Assembly (NCBI RefSeq): GCF_900100885.1
Contig: NZ_LT629692.1
Coordinates: 248,001-312,000, forward strand
Direction: 5' to 3'
From: Microbacterium pygmaeum
GTDB lineage: Bacteria > Actinomycetota > Actinomycetes > Actinomycetales > Microbacteriaceae
DNA: 64,000 nucleotides
In this document: one piece after another, positions 18,706 through 27,705 of the stretch
How positions within the stretch are numbered: the stretch's first letter is position 1
How the letters are laid out: every line of letters begins with the position of its first letter
The notes under the pieces: model-generated
Databases searched by the model: none
What the model was told of the DNA's origin: nothing
Seen by the model: only the letters and a program-made list of their open reading frames with translations
Program-made: the position numbers and the translations under genes

Positions 18706-19246
18706 CCCTGCGCCGATCGGTCCGCGCACTCGAGTACCTTTCGTTTGCCTCGGGTTGTCGGCCCGCAGCATCCGACCGCGCATCCCGAGGCAACTGAACC
18801 GAGACCTTGCGTCACATCGCGCTGCGCGCGCGCCCTGCGCCGATCGGTCCGCCCACCCCGGCACCTTTGTTTGCCTCGGCCTGTCGGCCCGCAGCATCCG
18901 ACCGCGCATCCCGAGGCAACTGAACCGAGACCTTGCACGTTCACTTGCCTCACATCGCGCTGCGCGCCAGCCCTGCGCCGATCGGTCCGCCCACCCCGGC
19001 ACCTTTGTTTGCCTCGGCCTGTCGGCCCGCAGCATCCGACCGCGCATCCCGAGGCAACTGAACCGAGACCTTGCACGTTCACTTGCCTCACATCGCGCTG
19101 CGCGCCAGCCCTGCGCCGATCGGTCCGCCCACCTGGGCACCTTTGTTTGCCTCGGCCTGTCGGCCCGCAGCATCCGACCGCGCATCCCGAGGCAACTGAA
19201 CCGAGACCTTGCACGTTCACTTGCCTCACATCGCGCTGCGCGCCAG
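18706..19246. repeat. Four tandem ~138-bp repeats carrying GAGGCAAnTGAAC inverted motifs
   Basis: Units begin at 18706, 18833, 18971 and 19109 with CCCTGCGCCGATCGGTCCGC. Units 2 and 3 appear identical, unit 4 differs at two bases, and unit 1 is 127 bp because it lacks one motif. Each full unit holds TTTGCCTCGG, then CCGAGGCAACTGAAC, a 13-nt spacer and GTTCACTTGCCTC. All three frames stay open and repetitive, so long ORFs here are artefacts. A further half-site lies near 19262 and a truncated unit start near 19370. It lies just upstream of the tRNA genes. Confidence 0.9.
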
Positions 19247-19446
19247 CGCGAGACCGCGATCCGAGGCAAGCAAGATCGTGCGCGGCGGCCGAACCCGCGT
19301 TCCGGCGCTGCGCTCGGGTGCCGCGCGATCGTCGCTACGGCCGCGCTCACGACCGCGCTCACGCGCCCGCCCTGCGCCGATTGGCGGATCCGCAGTGGAT
19401 TGCGTATGCTTGAGCGTCGGCAAGCGTGAACTTTCGGGTTCACTCG

Positions 19447-19518
19447 GCCCCATCGTTTAGTGGCCTAGGACGCCGCCCTTTCACGGCGGTAGCACGGGTT
19501 CGAATCCCGTTGGGGTCA
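19447..19518 (+). tRNA. tRNA-Glu (anticodon TTC)
   Basis: A cloverleaf is readable: acceptor GGCCCCA pairs with TGGGGTC, the anticodon arm CCGCC-CTTTCAC-GGCGG places TTC, and the T arm is CGGGTTCGAATCCCG. No CCA is encoded. It is the first of three tRNAs in the same direction. Confidence 0.95.
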
Positions 19519-19547
19519 CTTCTCGACACTCACAACTGAATATGCAT

Positions 19548-19621
19548 GGCCCTGTAGCGCAGTTGGTTAGCGTGCCGCCCTGTCACGGCGGAGGTCGCGG
19601 GTTCAAGTCCCGTCAGGGTCG
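19548..19621 (+). tRNA. tRNA-Asp (anticodon GTC)
   Basis: Acceptor GGCCCTG pairs with CAGGGTC, the anticodon arm CCGCC-CTGTCAC-GGCGG gives GTC, and the T arm contains GGGTTCAAGTCCC. It lies 29 bp after tRNA-Glu. No CCA is encoded. Confidence 0.95.
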
Positions 19622-19633
19622 CTCTGAGCGACG

Positions 19634-19660
19634 GGCCCTTTCTTGGAGAGGGCCTTTCGT
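19634..19660 (+). terminator. Terminator after tRNA-Asp
   Basis: GGCCCT (19634-19639) pairs with AGGGCC (19649-19654), followed by TTTCGTTT. It would end the Glu-Asp transcript before tRNA-Phe. Confidence 0.6.
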
Positions 19661-19708
19661 TTAGGACGCGGCGTGAGGTCCCGATTCATCGGGAAACGGA
19701 TGCCGCGT

Positions 19709-19781
19709 GGCTCTGTAGCTCAGTTGGTAGAGCGCACGACTGAAAATCGTGAGGTCACGGGATCGACGCCCGTCGGAGCCA
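19709..19781 (+). tRNA. tRNA-Phe (anticodon GAA)
   Basis: Acceptor GGCTCTG pairs with CGGAGCC, the anticodon arm ACGAC-TGAAAAT-CGTG gives GAA, and the D arm GCTCAGTTGGTAGAGC is standard. The T loop reads GATCGAC rather than the usual TTCGAA/TTCGAC, a small oddity. No CCA is encoded. Confidence 0.93.
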
Positions 19782-19783
19782 CT

Positions 19784-19820
19784 GGCCCTTCTTCAGGCTT
19801 CTACTGGAGGAGGGCCTTTT
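19784..19820 (+). terminator. Terminator after tRNA-Phe
   Basis: GGCCCTTCTTC and GGAGGAGGGCC pair over about 11 positions (with G-T pairs) and are followed by TTTT. It lies between the tRNA and the convergent GH13 gene and could serve both. Confidence 0.7.
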
Positions 19821-19836
19821 CCTCTGCCCGGCCGGC

Positions 19837-22194
19837 TCAGTCCAGCTCGGGACGCACGATCGAGATCGCGGCCGTCAGCGGGTGTGCGAGTTCGGCGGGA
19901 TCCGGCGCCTCGAGGATCAGGAACAGTCCCCCGTAGGCCGGCAGACGCAGCCCGAAGCTGTTGAGGTCGTCGACGTGCGCCAGCGTCTCGCCGGTCGCCG
20001 CGTCGATCACCCTGCTGCGTGGGACGAGCGACTCCGAACGGACGGTGCCCTCCACCGGCTCTCCGAGGAAGTTTAGCGCGGTGATCTGCAGTGGTGCGTC
20101 CTCGCGTCGCGCGTCGCCGCCGTCCAGACGGTGCACCATGACGAGCATGCTCGGGTGTCCGACCGCGGGGATGTCGACCTGCGTCGCCGTGGCGATCTCG
20201 TGCTCGCGGCGCACCGAGATGACCTCCCGAAGACCGGCCAGGAACGAGTCGCTGCGCTCGAGCTGAGCCGGCAGCGACCCGTAGAGCGAACGTGCGCGCG
20301 GGATGCCGGCGCTGGAGCGTTCCGCCCCCGGGTTCGCGTCCAGCAGATCGTGCGCCCCGCGCTCGACCCACCGCGTGTCGCCTGAGGCGATCAGCGCGCG
20401 GACCTCGTCGCGCGGAAGCGTGAGCGTTCCGGTCAGGTCCCACCCGGAAAGCGCGAAGACCCCGGGCTGCCAGGCATTGTACTTCGCCAGCAGGAGGTGG
20501 GCGGCCTGGATGCCGGGAACGTCGGCCTCGGTGATGTCGGCCAGCGTCGCCCTGCCCTGGGTCGCGGCGATCAGCGATGCGGTCGTGCAGGCGATGCCGT
20601 TCTGGGTGAAGACGAGGTTGTAGTCGGCCTCGACCGTGAGCTTCTCGGTGAGCTCGGCACGGATGATCTCGGCCAGTTCCGCACCGGTGATCTCCTCACC
20701 GCGGAACGGGTACAGGTCGGCGCGGTGCGCGGTCGCCCAGTGCACGAGCTCGTAGGTGAGCTCGTCGTGGTTCTGCAGCCCGTGCACCAGCTGCACCGGC
20801 TCGACGCCGGTCTCCAGCGCGGTGGTCATCGCCAGGCGGAGGAACTCGGTCTGCCCCGTCGCCAGGGCGTGGTGATAACCGGGCCGGGTGACGAAGTCGT
20901 AGGAGAGGTCGGCGCCGACGGCGCCGGTGTCGCGGATGTCCTCGATCGCGAGATTCAGCTCCTGGAACGTGAATCCGCCAACCTTGCGCACCATGCCGGC
21001 GATGATGTGGTTCGCAGCGTGGGAGAGCGGATGCCCCTCCGACCACGCCGGCAAACCCTCCGCGCTCTTCTCCACGCCGAGGAACCCGTTGGCATCCAGG
21101 CGCAGCGCGCTGGTGCCCAGATCGCCGAGGGAGTGCAGCGCGTCGCCGATCACCAGGCGCATGCCGGCGAAAGTCGGATCGAGCCAGTTGATCGAAGGCT
21201 GGCCCTCCTTGAAGTAGTGCAGGTACACCCAGCGGCGCTCGACGCCGTCGGTGCCGACGACCACGGGGGTCACGCTCCAGTTGGTCTCCTTCACGCCCGG
21301 CGTGTAGAAGATGACGCGCTGCAGCTCGCCGATGATGAATCCGTGCTCGCTGAGCACGCGCTCGGTCTCGGGGTCGAGGTTGACCGCATCGCGGCCCTCT
21401 GGCACCTCGGGGAGGAGGTGCCAGTCCTCCGGCGGGATCTCGACCATGTGGTACGCACCGGGATAGTCCTTGTACGCCATCTCGGCCAGCCGGAAGTCGG
21501 CGCCCTTGCCGGTGTGCCCGGGCACGATGTCATCGATCACGCTGCCGCCGTGGCTGTCGGCCACGTCGCACAGCTGCCGGAAGGCGGCCTCGTCACCGAA
21601 CTCAGGGTCGATCTGCGTGCTGATCCGGTCGAAATGGCCGTCGACGCTGGCGGTGTGCTGCCAGCCCGAGATGCCGCCGGCCTGCTTGACCGGGCCGGTG
21701 TGGATGCCGCTGATGCCGATGTTCTGGAACGCGTCCCACAGCGCCTCGCTGCCCAGCGCCTGCAGGAACGACTCGCCGGGCCGTGTGATGAACGAGATCG
21801 GGTATGCCGTGAACCAGACGTCGCTGGTCTCGATCGCCTTGCGGGCATCCGGCCGCGCGTACGGGTTCCGCCACATCGACGGCTGACCGGACAGGGTCCG
21901 GCTCAGCACATCGGCGTCCTTGAGCATCGACTGGCGGACCAGCCACTCCACATACGAGGGGTTGGTGCCGATCGCCGTCCGCGGGTCGGCCGTGTTGCGC
22001 CGGAGGCTGCCACCGCGCAGCTGGTCGCGCGGGCGCAGTCTGCGCGGGCGTGCCGGGTAGCGCTGCTCGTCGTAACTGATCTCGCTGGGCACCGGCTCGG
22101 CCGGTTCCGCAGGCTCGACCGCCTCGACGGTCTCCACGACGTCGCTCGTCTCGAGCGCGTCGATCGCGGGGCTCTCGGAGGTGGGTTCGGTCAT
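19837..22194 (-). CDS. treS: GH13 maltose alpha-D-glucosyltransferase / trehalose synthase-like
   Basis: A 785-aa cytosolic alpha-amylase-fold enzyme expected to interconvert maltose and trehalose. The nucleophile Asp lies in ALRLDANGFLG (about residue 370), the acid Glu in TFQELNLAIED (about 412) and the transition-state Asp in GLQNHDELTYEL (about 474). The first ~45 residues are acidic and low-complexity. The sequence belongs to a branch without a fused maltokinase; no maltokinase, glgE or glgB gene lies nearby, so the gene stands alone. A TAGCCT -10-like box lies about 37 nt upstream. The exact substrate is less sure than the family. Confidence 0.8.
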   Translation of the reverse strand: MTEPTSESPAIDALETSDVVETVEAVEPAEPAEPVPSEISYDEQRYPARPRRLRPRDQLRGGSLRRNTADPRTAIGTNPSYVEWLVRQSMLKDADVLSRTLSGQPSMWRNPYARPDARKAIETSDVWFTAYPISFITRPGESFLQALGSEALWDAFQNIGISGIHTGPVKQAGGISGWQHTASVDGHFDRISTQIDPEFGDEAAFRQLCDVADSHGGSVIDDIVPGHTGKGADFRLAEMAYKDYPGAYHMVEIPPEDWHLLPEVPEGRDAVNLDPETERVLSEHGFIIGELQRVIFYTPGVKETNWSVTPVVVGTDGVERRWVYLHYFKEGQPSINWLDPTFAGMRLVIGDALHSLGDLGTSALRLDANGFLGVEKSAEGLPAWSEGHPLSHAANHIIAGMVRKVGGFTFQELNLAIEDIRDTGAVGADLSYDFVTRPGYHHALATGQTEFLRLAMTTALETGVEPVQLVHGLQNHDELTYELVHWATAHRADLYPFRGEEITGAELAEIIRAELTEKLTVEADYNLVFTQNGIACTTASLIAATQGRATLADITEADVPGIQAAHLLLAKYNAWQPGVFALSGWDLTGTLTLPRDEVRALIASGDTRWVERGAHDLLDANPGAERSSAGIPRARSLYGSLPAQLERSDSFLAGLREVISVRREHEIATATQVDIPAVGHPSMLVMVHRLDGGDARREDAPLQITALNFLGEPVEGTVRSESLVPRSRVIDAATGETLAHVDDLNSFGLRLPAYGGLFLILEAPDPAELAHPLTAAISIVRPELD

Positions 22195-22309
22195 GACAGG
22201 AGTTCCGATTCGGCGATGGGCACCCGCTCAGGCTACGGAGCCGCCGCGCGGTCCGGAAGACCTTGACAGCGACATCGGGTGGAGTGGATGCCGCGGGCGC
22301 GGTGCCCGG

Positions 22310-23809
22310 CTAATGCGCGATCACCGGCTCGGCGACGGTTTTCCCGCTCGGCGCACCGTGCGAGAGCGAGAGGCCGTGACCGCGCCGGCGGAACAGCAGC
22401 GCCGAGATGATCGCTCCGACGGCGAAGAACCCGGCTCCCCACCAGTACGCGGTGCTGTAGCTGGCGATCGCCGCATCCGTGGCGACGGCCTCGGTCACCG
22501 GGATGTGGGCGGCGAGATAGTCGGCCATCGCGGTGGCGGCGAGGGTGTTCAACAGCGACGTGCCGATCGATCCGCCGACCTGCTGGCTGGTGTTGACCAT
22601 CGCAGAGGCGACCCCGGCGAAGTGCCGGTCGACGCCGAGCGTCGCGGTCTGCATCGAGGCGGGCATGATCGTGCCCATCGCGAAGCCGATCACCATCAGC
22701 GGCGGCATGACGTTCGAGACGTAGACGCTCGAGGCGTCCAGGAACGTCAGCCAGATCATCCCGATCACACCCAACGCCATGCCCGTCGGAACGAGCACCT
22801 TGGGACCGAACCTCGGCACGAAGATGTTCGTGCCCAGTTGGGCGGCCAGCACCAGCATCCCGATCATCGGCAGGAAGGACAGGCCGGTCTGGATCGGCGA
22901 GTATCCCAGCGTCAGCTGCAGATAGTAGGTGACGAACAGGAATATCCCGAACATCCCGGCGCCCGCGATCATCACCGAGAGGTAGGCAGCGCCGCGATTG
23001 CGGTCGAGCACGATCGACAGCGGCAGGAGCGGATGCTTCGCCCGCAGCTGCCAGAGGACGAAGGCGACCAGCAGGATCACGGCGCCGGCCAGCATCCCCC
23101 ACGTCATCGGCGAGTCCCAGCCGTCGGTCTCGGCGTTGGAGAATCCGAACACGAGACCGAACAGCGCGCCGGAGACCAGGATCGTGCCGGGCACGTCGAG
23201 CTTCGGCCGTGGGCCCGTGCGGTGCATCAGCGGGACGTACAGGAGGGCTCCGACCAGCGCCACGGCCGCGATGAAGACGTTGATGTACAGGTTCCAGCGC
23301 CAGTTCAGCGCCTCGGTCAGCACGCCGCCGAGGATCAGACCGACCGCGCCGCCCGCGCCGGCGATCGCGCCGAAGACGCCGAAGGCGCGGGCGCGCTCCT
23401 TCGGGATGGTGAAGGTGGTCGTCAGCACGGCGAGCGCCGTGGGCGCCAGCAGCGCACCGAAGGCGCCCTGCAGCGCGCGTGCGGCCACGAGCAGCTCGAA
23501 CGTGCCCGCCGCGCCGCCCAGCGCGGAGGCGACCGCGAAGCCGATCAGTCCGATGATGAAGGTGCGTCTGCGCCCGAGGAGGTCGGACAGCCGCCCGCCC
23601 AGCAGCAGCAGGCTGCCGAAGGCGAGCGAGTACGCCGTGATGATCCACTGGCGCTGACCGTCGGTGAATCCGAGATCGGCCTGAGCGGACGGAAGGGCGA
23701 TGTTCACGACGGTGCCGTCGAGCACCACCATGAGCTGCGCGAGCCCGACGACGACGAGGGTCAGCCAGCGACGCGAATCGGTCGCGGTTGCCGGAGAAGA
23801 AGAAGACAT
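22310..23809 (-). CDS. DHA2-family MFS drug efflux transporter
   Basis: A 499-aa transporter with about 14 membrane helices. Family motifs include the DHA2 motif C-like region VVLDGTVVNIALPSAQADLG near residues 28-47 and GGRLSDLLGRRRTF near residue 80. Such proteins are proton-driven exporters of drugs, dyes or disinfectants. It is divergent from a TetR regulator, with an inverted repeat over its own promoter, so it is probably induced when ligand releases the repressor. Confidence 0.92.
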   Translation of the reverse strand: MSSSSPATATDSRRWLTLVVVGLAQLMVVLDGTVVNIALPSAQADLGFTDGQRQWIITAYSLAFGSLLLLGGRLSDLLGRRRTFIIGLIGFAVASALGGAAGTFELLVAARALQGAFGALLAPTALAVLTTTFTIPKERARAFGVFGAIAGAGGAVGLILGGVLTEALNWRWNLYINVFIAAVALVGALLYVPLMHRTGPRPKLDVPGTILVSGALFGLVFGFSNAETDGWDSPMTWGMLAGAVILLVAFVLWQLRAKHPLLPLSIVLDRNRGAAYLSVMIAGAGMFGIFLFVTYYLQLTLGYSPIQTGLSFLPMIGMLVLAAQLGTNIFVPRFGPKVLVPTGMALGVIGMIWLTFLDASSVYVSNVMPPLMVIGFAMGTIMPASMQTATLGVDRHFAGVASAMVNTSQQVGGSIGTSLLNTLAATAMADYLAAHIPVTEAVATDAAIASYSTAYWWGAGFFAVGAIISALLFRRRGHGLSLSHGAPSGKTVAEPVIAH

Positions 23810-23813
23810 GGGA

Positions 23814-23841
23814 GGAACTCTATACGGTACTGTGGAGTTCC
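23814..23841. promoter_or_regulatory. Candidate TetR operator GGAACTC-N14-GAGTTCC over the MFS promoter
   Basis: The 7-bp arms 23814-23820 and 23835-23841 are perfect inverted repeats. On the minus strand the spacer contains TACCGT, a likely -10 box ending 14 nt before the MFS start. A repressor bound here would block the promoter. Confidence 0.55.
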
Positions 23842-23846
23842 GGATC

Positions 23847-23875
23847 TACCGGGTTCAGGAATTTACCCGCTGGTA
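23847..23875. promoter_or_regulatory. Second imperfect inverted repeat in the TetR/MFS intergenic region
   Basis: TACCGGGT (23847-23854) faces ACCCGCTGGTA (23865-23875) with a small bulge. TAACGT (23874-23879) could be the -10 box of the tetR gene, so this may be an autoregulatory site. Weaker than the first repeat. Confidence 0.3.
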
Positions 23876-23906
23876 ACGTCGGATCGGACGGGAAGGAACA
23901 GCTGCG

Positions 23907-24524
23907 ATGACGCAGATCGACGACGTCGACGAGAAGCCCCGCCTCGGCCGCAAGCGCGACCACACCCGTGACGGAGAGATCCTGGATGCGACCCTCGACG
24001 TACTGGCCGAGACCGGATACGACGGCATGACGATCGACATGGTGGCTGCCCGCGCCAAAGCGGGGAAGGCGACCGTGTACCGACGTTGGGCCTCCAAGCC
24101 GGAGCTGGTGCTGGACGCCGTGGCCTGCATGAAATCGAAGGACGTGGACCTCACGGCGCCGCCGGACACCGGAACCCTGCGCGGCGATCTGATCGCGATG
24201 GTGAAGTCGCCGACGATCCGCGAGAGCGAACGCAAGCTCAAGGTCATGGCGGGGATCGTCTCGATGATCGCGCGCGACCCCGAGCTGGCCGTCGCCGCCC
24301 GTGAGGCGCTCGTCGAACCGCGTGCGGGTGCGAACCGCATCATCTTCCAGCGGGCGATCGATCGCGGCGAGATCCCCGCCGACAGCGACATCGAGCGCCT
24401 CTGCACGATCGGACCCTCGATGGTGTCGTACCGCGTGCTCATGCTGCAGCAGCCCGCCGACCGGGAGTTCATGATCGACACGATCGATCGGATCATCCTG
24501 CCCGCCGCAGGACTGCGCCCGTAG
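23907..24524 (+). CDS. TetR-family transcriptional regulator
   Basis: A 205-aa repressor. The N-terminal helix-turn-helix covers about residues 18-64 (ILDATLDVLAETGYDGMT, then AGKATVYRRWASK). The ligand-binding domain matches the TetR_C subclass with a Pro-rich link. AAGGA lies about 10 nt before the ATG. Divergent from the DHA2 exporter, the usual layout for local control of an efflux pump. Confidence 0.93.
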   Translation: MTQIDDVDEKPRLGRKRDHTRDGEILDATLDVLAETGYDGMTIDMVAARAKAGKATVYRRWASKPELVLDAVACMKSKDVDLTAPPDTGTLRGDLIAMVKSPTIRESERKLKVMAGIVSMIARDPELAVAAREALVEPRAGANRIIFQRAIDRGEIPADSDIERLCTIGPSMVSYRVLMLQQPADREFMIDTIDRIILPAAGLRP

Positions 24525-24577
24525 CGGGCGGATGCCGGCGCTGGCGCGTCCGACAGCTCGCCTGGCAGGGTGAAGGG

Positions 24578-25300
24578 ATGACGGCGGCGGCGGGCGACGG
24601 CGAGCCGGTCGCGACACGCGTGCCGCGACTGGCGTTCGACGTGGCGCGACTCGGCCTCGCGTGCGTGCTGGGCGTGGTCTGGGCGCTCATCAGCGCCGTC
24701 ATCATCGTCGCGGTGCGCCACGAGTTCCCTCCGCAGGGCTTCGTCACGTGCACGTTCGCGTTCTCCGCGGGTTCGTCATTCGTGTACCTCGTGCACACGC
24801 TCAGCCAGTTCGGGCGCCTCGACCCGCAGCGGCTGCGCACCGTCCTTCTGGCGACCAATCCCGAGGGCCGCTTCGGCCGCATCGGCGCCATCATCTCCGG
24901 AACCGGACCCACGATCGCCGTCCAGTGGTCGATGATCGCGATCGCCGCGGTGCTGGTCTTCACGCTGTGGCCGGGTCTGCTCGCCGAGCCGATGACGGTG
25001 ATCTTCAGCATCCTCGTCGTCGCGGCTTCGTGGGCCGTCACGATCGTGGCGTACGCGGTGCACTATGCCCGCTTCGATGTCGCCCTCGGCGGCTTCGCCT
25101 TTCCCGGGAAAGGTCACGACCGCCTTTTCAGCGACTACGTCTACCTTGCGGTGCAGGTGCAGACGACGTTCTCCACCTCCGACGTCTCCCTCGAGACCCC
25201 CGGCGCTCGGCGGCTGGTCACGGGGCACACGCTCGTCTCGTTCGCCTTCAACACGGTGATCATCGCGATGCTGATCAGCGTGCTGTTCCTCGGCCGCTGA
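24578..25300 (+). CDS. DUF1345 membrane protein
   Basis: A 240-aa integral membrane protein with about five hydrophobic segments. The C-terminal part (FSDYVYLAVQVQTTFSTSDV and GHTLVSFAFNTVIIAML) matches the DUF1345 family, whose pore-like end resembles two-helix K+ channel pieces but has no proven function. It follows tetR by 53 bp and converges with the ACT gene. Confidence 0.8.
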   Translation: MTAAAGDGEPVATRVPRLAFDVARLGLACVLGVVWALISAVIIVAVRHEFPPQGFVTCTFAFSAGSSFVYLVHTLSQFGRLDPQRLRTVLLATNPEGRFGRIGAIISGTGPTIAVQWSMIAIAAVLVFTLWPGLLAEPMTVIFSILVVAASWAVTIVAYAVHYARFDVALGGFAFPGKGHDRLFSDYVYLAVQVQTTFSTSDVSLETPGARRLVTGHTLVSFAFNTVIIAMLISVLFLGR

Positions 25301-25314
25301 TCGGCGCCGACCGA

Positions 25315-25845
25315 TCAGACGCTCAGCGTCACGTCCACCTGGATCTCGGCGGCGAGCTCCTCCAGCGCCGCCTGCGCGGCGTCGACGTCGACGGATGCCG
25401 GGGCCTTCGCGGCGATCGTCGCCTCGAAGAGCCGCCCGCCCGACATCGCGGCATCCCGCGTCTCGGTGGACATCCGGTCGATGCTCACTCCGTGCGCCGT
25501 GAGGGTCGAGGTGATCTCGCGGACGATCCCGGGCCGGTCGTTGCCCAGCACCGTGAAGGCGAACGAACGCGGAGACGCGGCATCCGCTCCCGTCGAACCG
25601 GGGTGCGCGGTGATCGTGAGCAGACCGTCCAGATCGGACAGCGCCGCTCGCAGCTCGTCGACCCGGACGTCGGGGACGGACACCTCGATGATCCCGGCGA
25701 AGGCGCCGGCGAGTTCGGCGAGCTGGCTGCGCTCCCAGTTGCCGCCGTTGGAGCCCACGACATCGGCGACCGCCGCGACCAGGCCGGAACGGTCATCTCC
25801 CACGACGGTCAGCACCAGTGTCGCCATGAGGCTCATGGTACCCAT
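25315..25845 (-). CDS. ACT-domain protein (GcvR-like)
   Basis: A 176-aa protein built of two ACT domains (about residues 8-80 and 95-170), each starting with the typical DRSGLVAAVADVV or DRPGIVREITSTL motif. ACT domains bind amino acids; this two-domain form resembles GcvR, the regulator of glycine cleavage. I use the ATG at 25845, which has GGAGG 5 nt upstream; the ATG at 25827 is the alternative. No partner gene is evident next to it. Confidence 0.8.
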   Translation of the reverse strand: MGTMSLMATLVLTVVGDDRSGLVAAVADVVGSNGGNWERSQLAELAGAFAGIIEVSVPDVRVDELRAALSDLDGLLTITAHPGSTGADAASPRSFAFTVLGNDRPGIVREITSTLTAHGVSIDRMSTETRDAAMSGGRLFEATIAAKAPASVDVDAAQAALEELAAEIQVDVTLSV

Positions 25846-25953
25846 CGGCTCCTCCCGCCGCTCGGTCCGCCCGGGCCGCAATCCGAACGGGGCTCCGCGG
25901 CGAACAACCGGTGGAGATCGGCACGCGATCCTCCTGCGATCGGAGGCCGGATC

Positions 25954-27606
25954 ATGGCGAATACGAAGCGTCGCGCGCGGGTCTGGTTCCTCGCGTGGGC
26001 CGCCCTGGCCGGAATCGTCGGAGCCGCGGTCTTCCTCGCCGTCGCAGAGCTGTTCGCGCTGCTGCTGGCCCGTGACGGCAGCCCGATCCTGGCCGTCGGC
26101 GGATTCGTCATCGACATCGTGCCGCAGCCGTTCAAGGAATTCGCGATCGCCACGTTCGGCGAGTACGACAAGATCGCCCTGCTCGCGGGGCTCGGACTCG
26201 CGGTCCTGATCGCATCCGCGCTCGCCGGCATCGTGCAGTATCTGAAGCCGCATCTCGGCGTCGTCGCGCTGGTGGTCGCCGGCGGTCTCTCGGTCGCCGC
26301 GGTCGTCACCCGTGCGGCCGCGACCTTCCTCTCCCCCATTCCCGCCATCGCGGGGACGGTGGCCGGATGCCTGATCCTGGCTCTCCTCGTCCGGCGCCTG
26401 CGCGCCTGGGCCGCGGAGTCGATCGGTGCTGCCTCCGATCCGTCACCGACCGGCGATCGGACCGTGCAGGCGGGGAACCCTGCGCTGCCGGCCGAGAACC
26501 CGACCGTGCACCCGAAGGGATCCGCGACGTCGGTCGACCGGCGCATGTTCATCCGGCTGACCGCCATCGCGGGAGCATCCGCCGTGCTGGTCGGCGTCGG
26601 TGCGCGCGCCGTCATCACCGCGACGGGCTCGTCGATCGCCGCCGTCCGCAAGGCGCTGAAGATCCCGGCGCCGGCAACGACCGTGACGGTGCCCGCCGGC
26701 GCAGAGCTCGACATCGCGGGCATCTCGCCGCTGTTCACCCCCAACGCGGACTTCTACCGCGTCGACACTGCTCTGACCGTCCCCTCGATCGACCCGAGCA
26801 CCTGGCGCCTGGTGGTCGACGGAATGGTCGAGGAGAAGGTCGAGCTGAGCTTCGACGATCTGGTCGGGATGGGCCTGGACGAGTACTCCATCACCCTGAC
26901 GTGCGTCTCGAACGAGGTCGGCGGACCCCTGCTGGGTACGGCGAAGTGGCTGGGCGTTCCGGTGCGCGAAGTCCTCAAGAGGGCGCGCCCGAAGGCGGGT
27001 GCCGACATGGTGCTCTCGCGGAGCATCGACGGATTCACCGCCGGCACGCCGCTGGAGTCGCTGACCGATGACGGTCTGGACGCCATCCTCGCCGTCGCCA
27101 TGAACGGCGAGCCACTGCCGCTGGAACACGGCTTCCCCGTGCGCATGGTCGTTCCCGGGCTCTACGGCTACGTCTCGGCCACCAAGTGGATCACCGAGCT
27201 GAAGGTCACCACCTTCGCCGCCGATGAGGCTTACTGGACCCCCCGCGGGTACAGCGCCGAAGCGCCGATCAAGTTCTCTTCGCGCATCGACACCCCCCGC
27301 TCGGGCACGCCGGTGCCCGCCGGACGCACCCCGATCGCGGGCGTCGCATGGGCGCAGACCGTGGGCATCGACCGCGTCGAGGTCAACGTCGATGACGGCG
27401 GCTGGCAGAGCGCGACGCTGTCGACACCGGTCAACGACGACACCTGGGTGCAGTGGTATCTCGACTGGGATGCGACGCCCGGCACCCACTACGTCGCGGT
27501 CCGCGCGGTGAACAAGAACGGCGACCTGCAGATCGAGGAGCGCGCGCCGATCGCGCCCGACGGCTCCAGCGGGTGGCAGCGCACTCTCATCAGCGTCAGC
27601 TCCTGA
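25954..27606 (+). CDS. Membrane-bound molybdopterin-dependent oxidoreductase (sulfite oxidase/YedY fold)
   Basis: A 550-aa protein. The first ~150 residues form about four membrane helices. A linker with a twin-arginine-like motif (DRRMFIRL, about 192-199) and another hydrophobic stretch precede the oxidoreductase domain (about 240-450), where ITLTCVSNEVGG (about 312-323) carries the Cys that should bind molybdenum. A Mo-co dimerisation domain with Ig fold ends the protein. The catalytic domain should face outside. CGGAGG lies 7 nt before the ATG. The natural substrate is unknown. Confidence 0.88.
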   Translation: MANTKRRARVWFLAWAALAGIVGAAVFLAVAELFALLLARDGSPILAVGGFVIDIVPQPFKEFAIATFGEYDKIALLAGLGLAVLIASALAGIVQYLKPHLGVVALVVAGGLSVAAVVTRAAATFLSPIPAIAGTVAGCLILALLVRRLRAWAAESIGAASDPSPTGDRTVQAGNPALPAENPTVHPKGSATSVDRRMFIRLTAIAGASAVLVGVGARAVITATGSSIAAVRKALKIPAPATTVTVPAGAELDIAGISPLFTPNADFYRVDTALTVPSIDPSTWRLVVDGMVEEKVELSFDDLVGMGLDEYSITLTCVSNEVGGPLLGTAKWLGVPVREVLKRARPKAGADMVLSRSIDGFTAGTPLESLTDDGLDAILAVAMNGEPLPLEHGFPVRMVVPGLYGYVSATKWITELKVTTFAADEAYWTPRGYSAEAPIKFSSRIDTPRSGTPVPAGRTPIAGVAWAQTVGIDRVEVNVDDGGWQSATLSTPVNDDTWVQWYLDWDATPGTHYVAVRAVNKNGDLQIEERAPIAPDGSSGWQRTLISVSS

Positions 27607-27705
27607 CGCCGCCTGTCCCGGTTTTCCCCGGCCAGCCCCTACCATGTGGGGTGGGCGCAGATATTCATCGCTGCGGCCGGGGCTTTTCCGGGGGATGACA
27701 GGGCT

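Noticed and set aside
18706..19246. Possible CRISPR array
   Set aside because: Unit length is about 138 bp and whole units are near-identical; there are no short repeats with unique spacers and no cas genes.
18619..19429. Overlapping open frames of 200-280 aa on both strands with internal repeats
   Set aside because: They are the tandem DNA repeat translated in several frames. All frames are open because each unit lacks stops; no start site or conserved domain supports a protein.
20497..23971. Two plus-strand frames (589 and 596 aa) opposite treS and the MFS gene
   Set aside because: Antisense shadows with no domains, lying fully opposite genes with conserved active sites or helices.
24661..25953. 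Upstream extension of the molybdopterin oxidoreductase to 981 aa
   Set aside because: The extra part is out-of-frame shadow of DUF1345 and antisense to the ACT gene; CGGAGG and the first helix mark the start at 25954.
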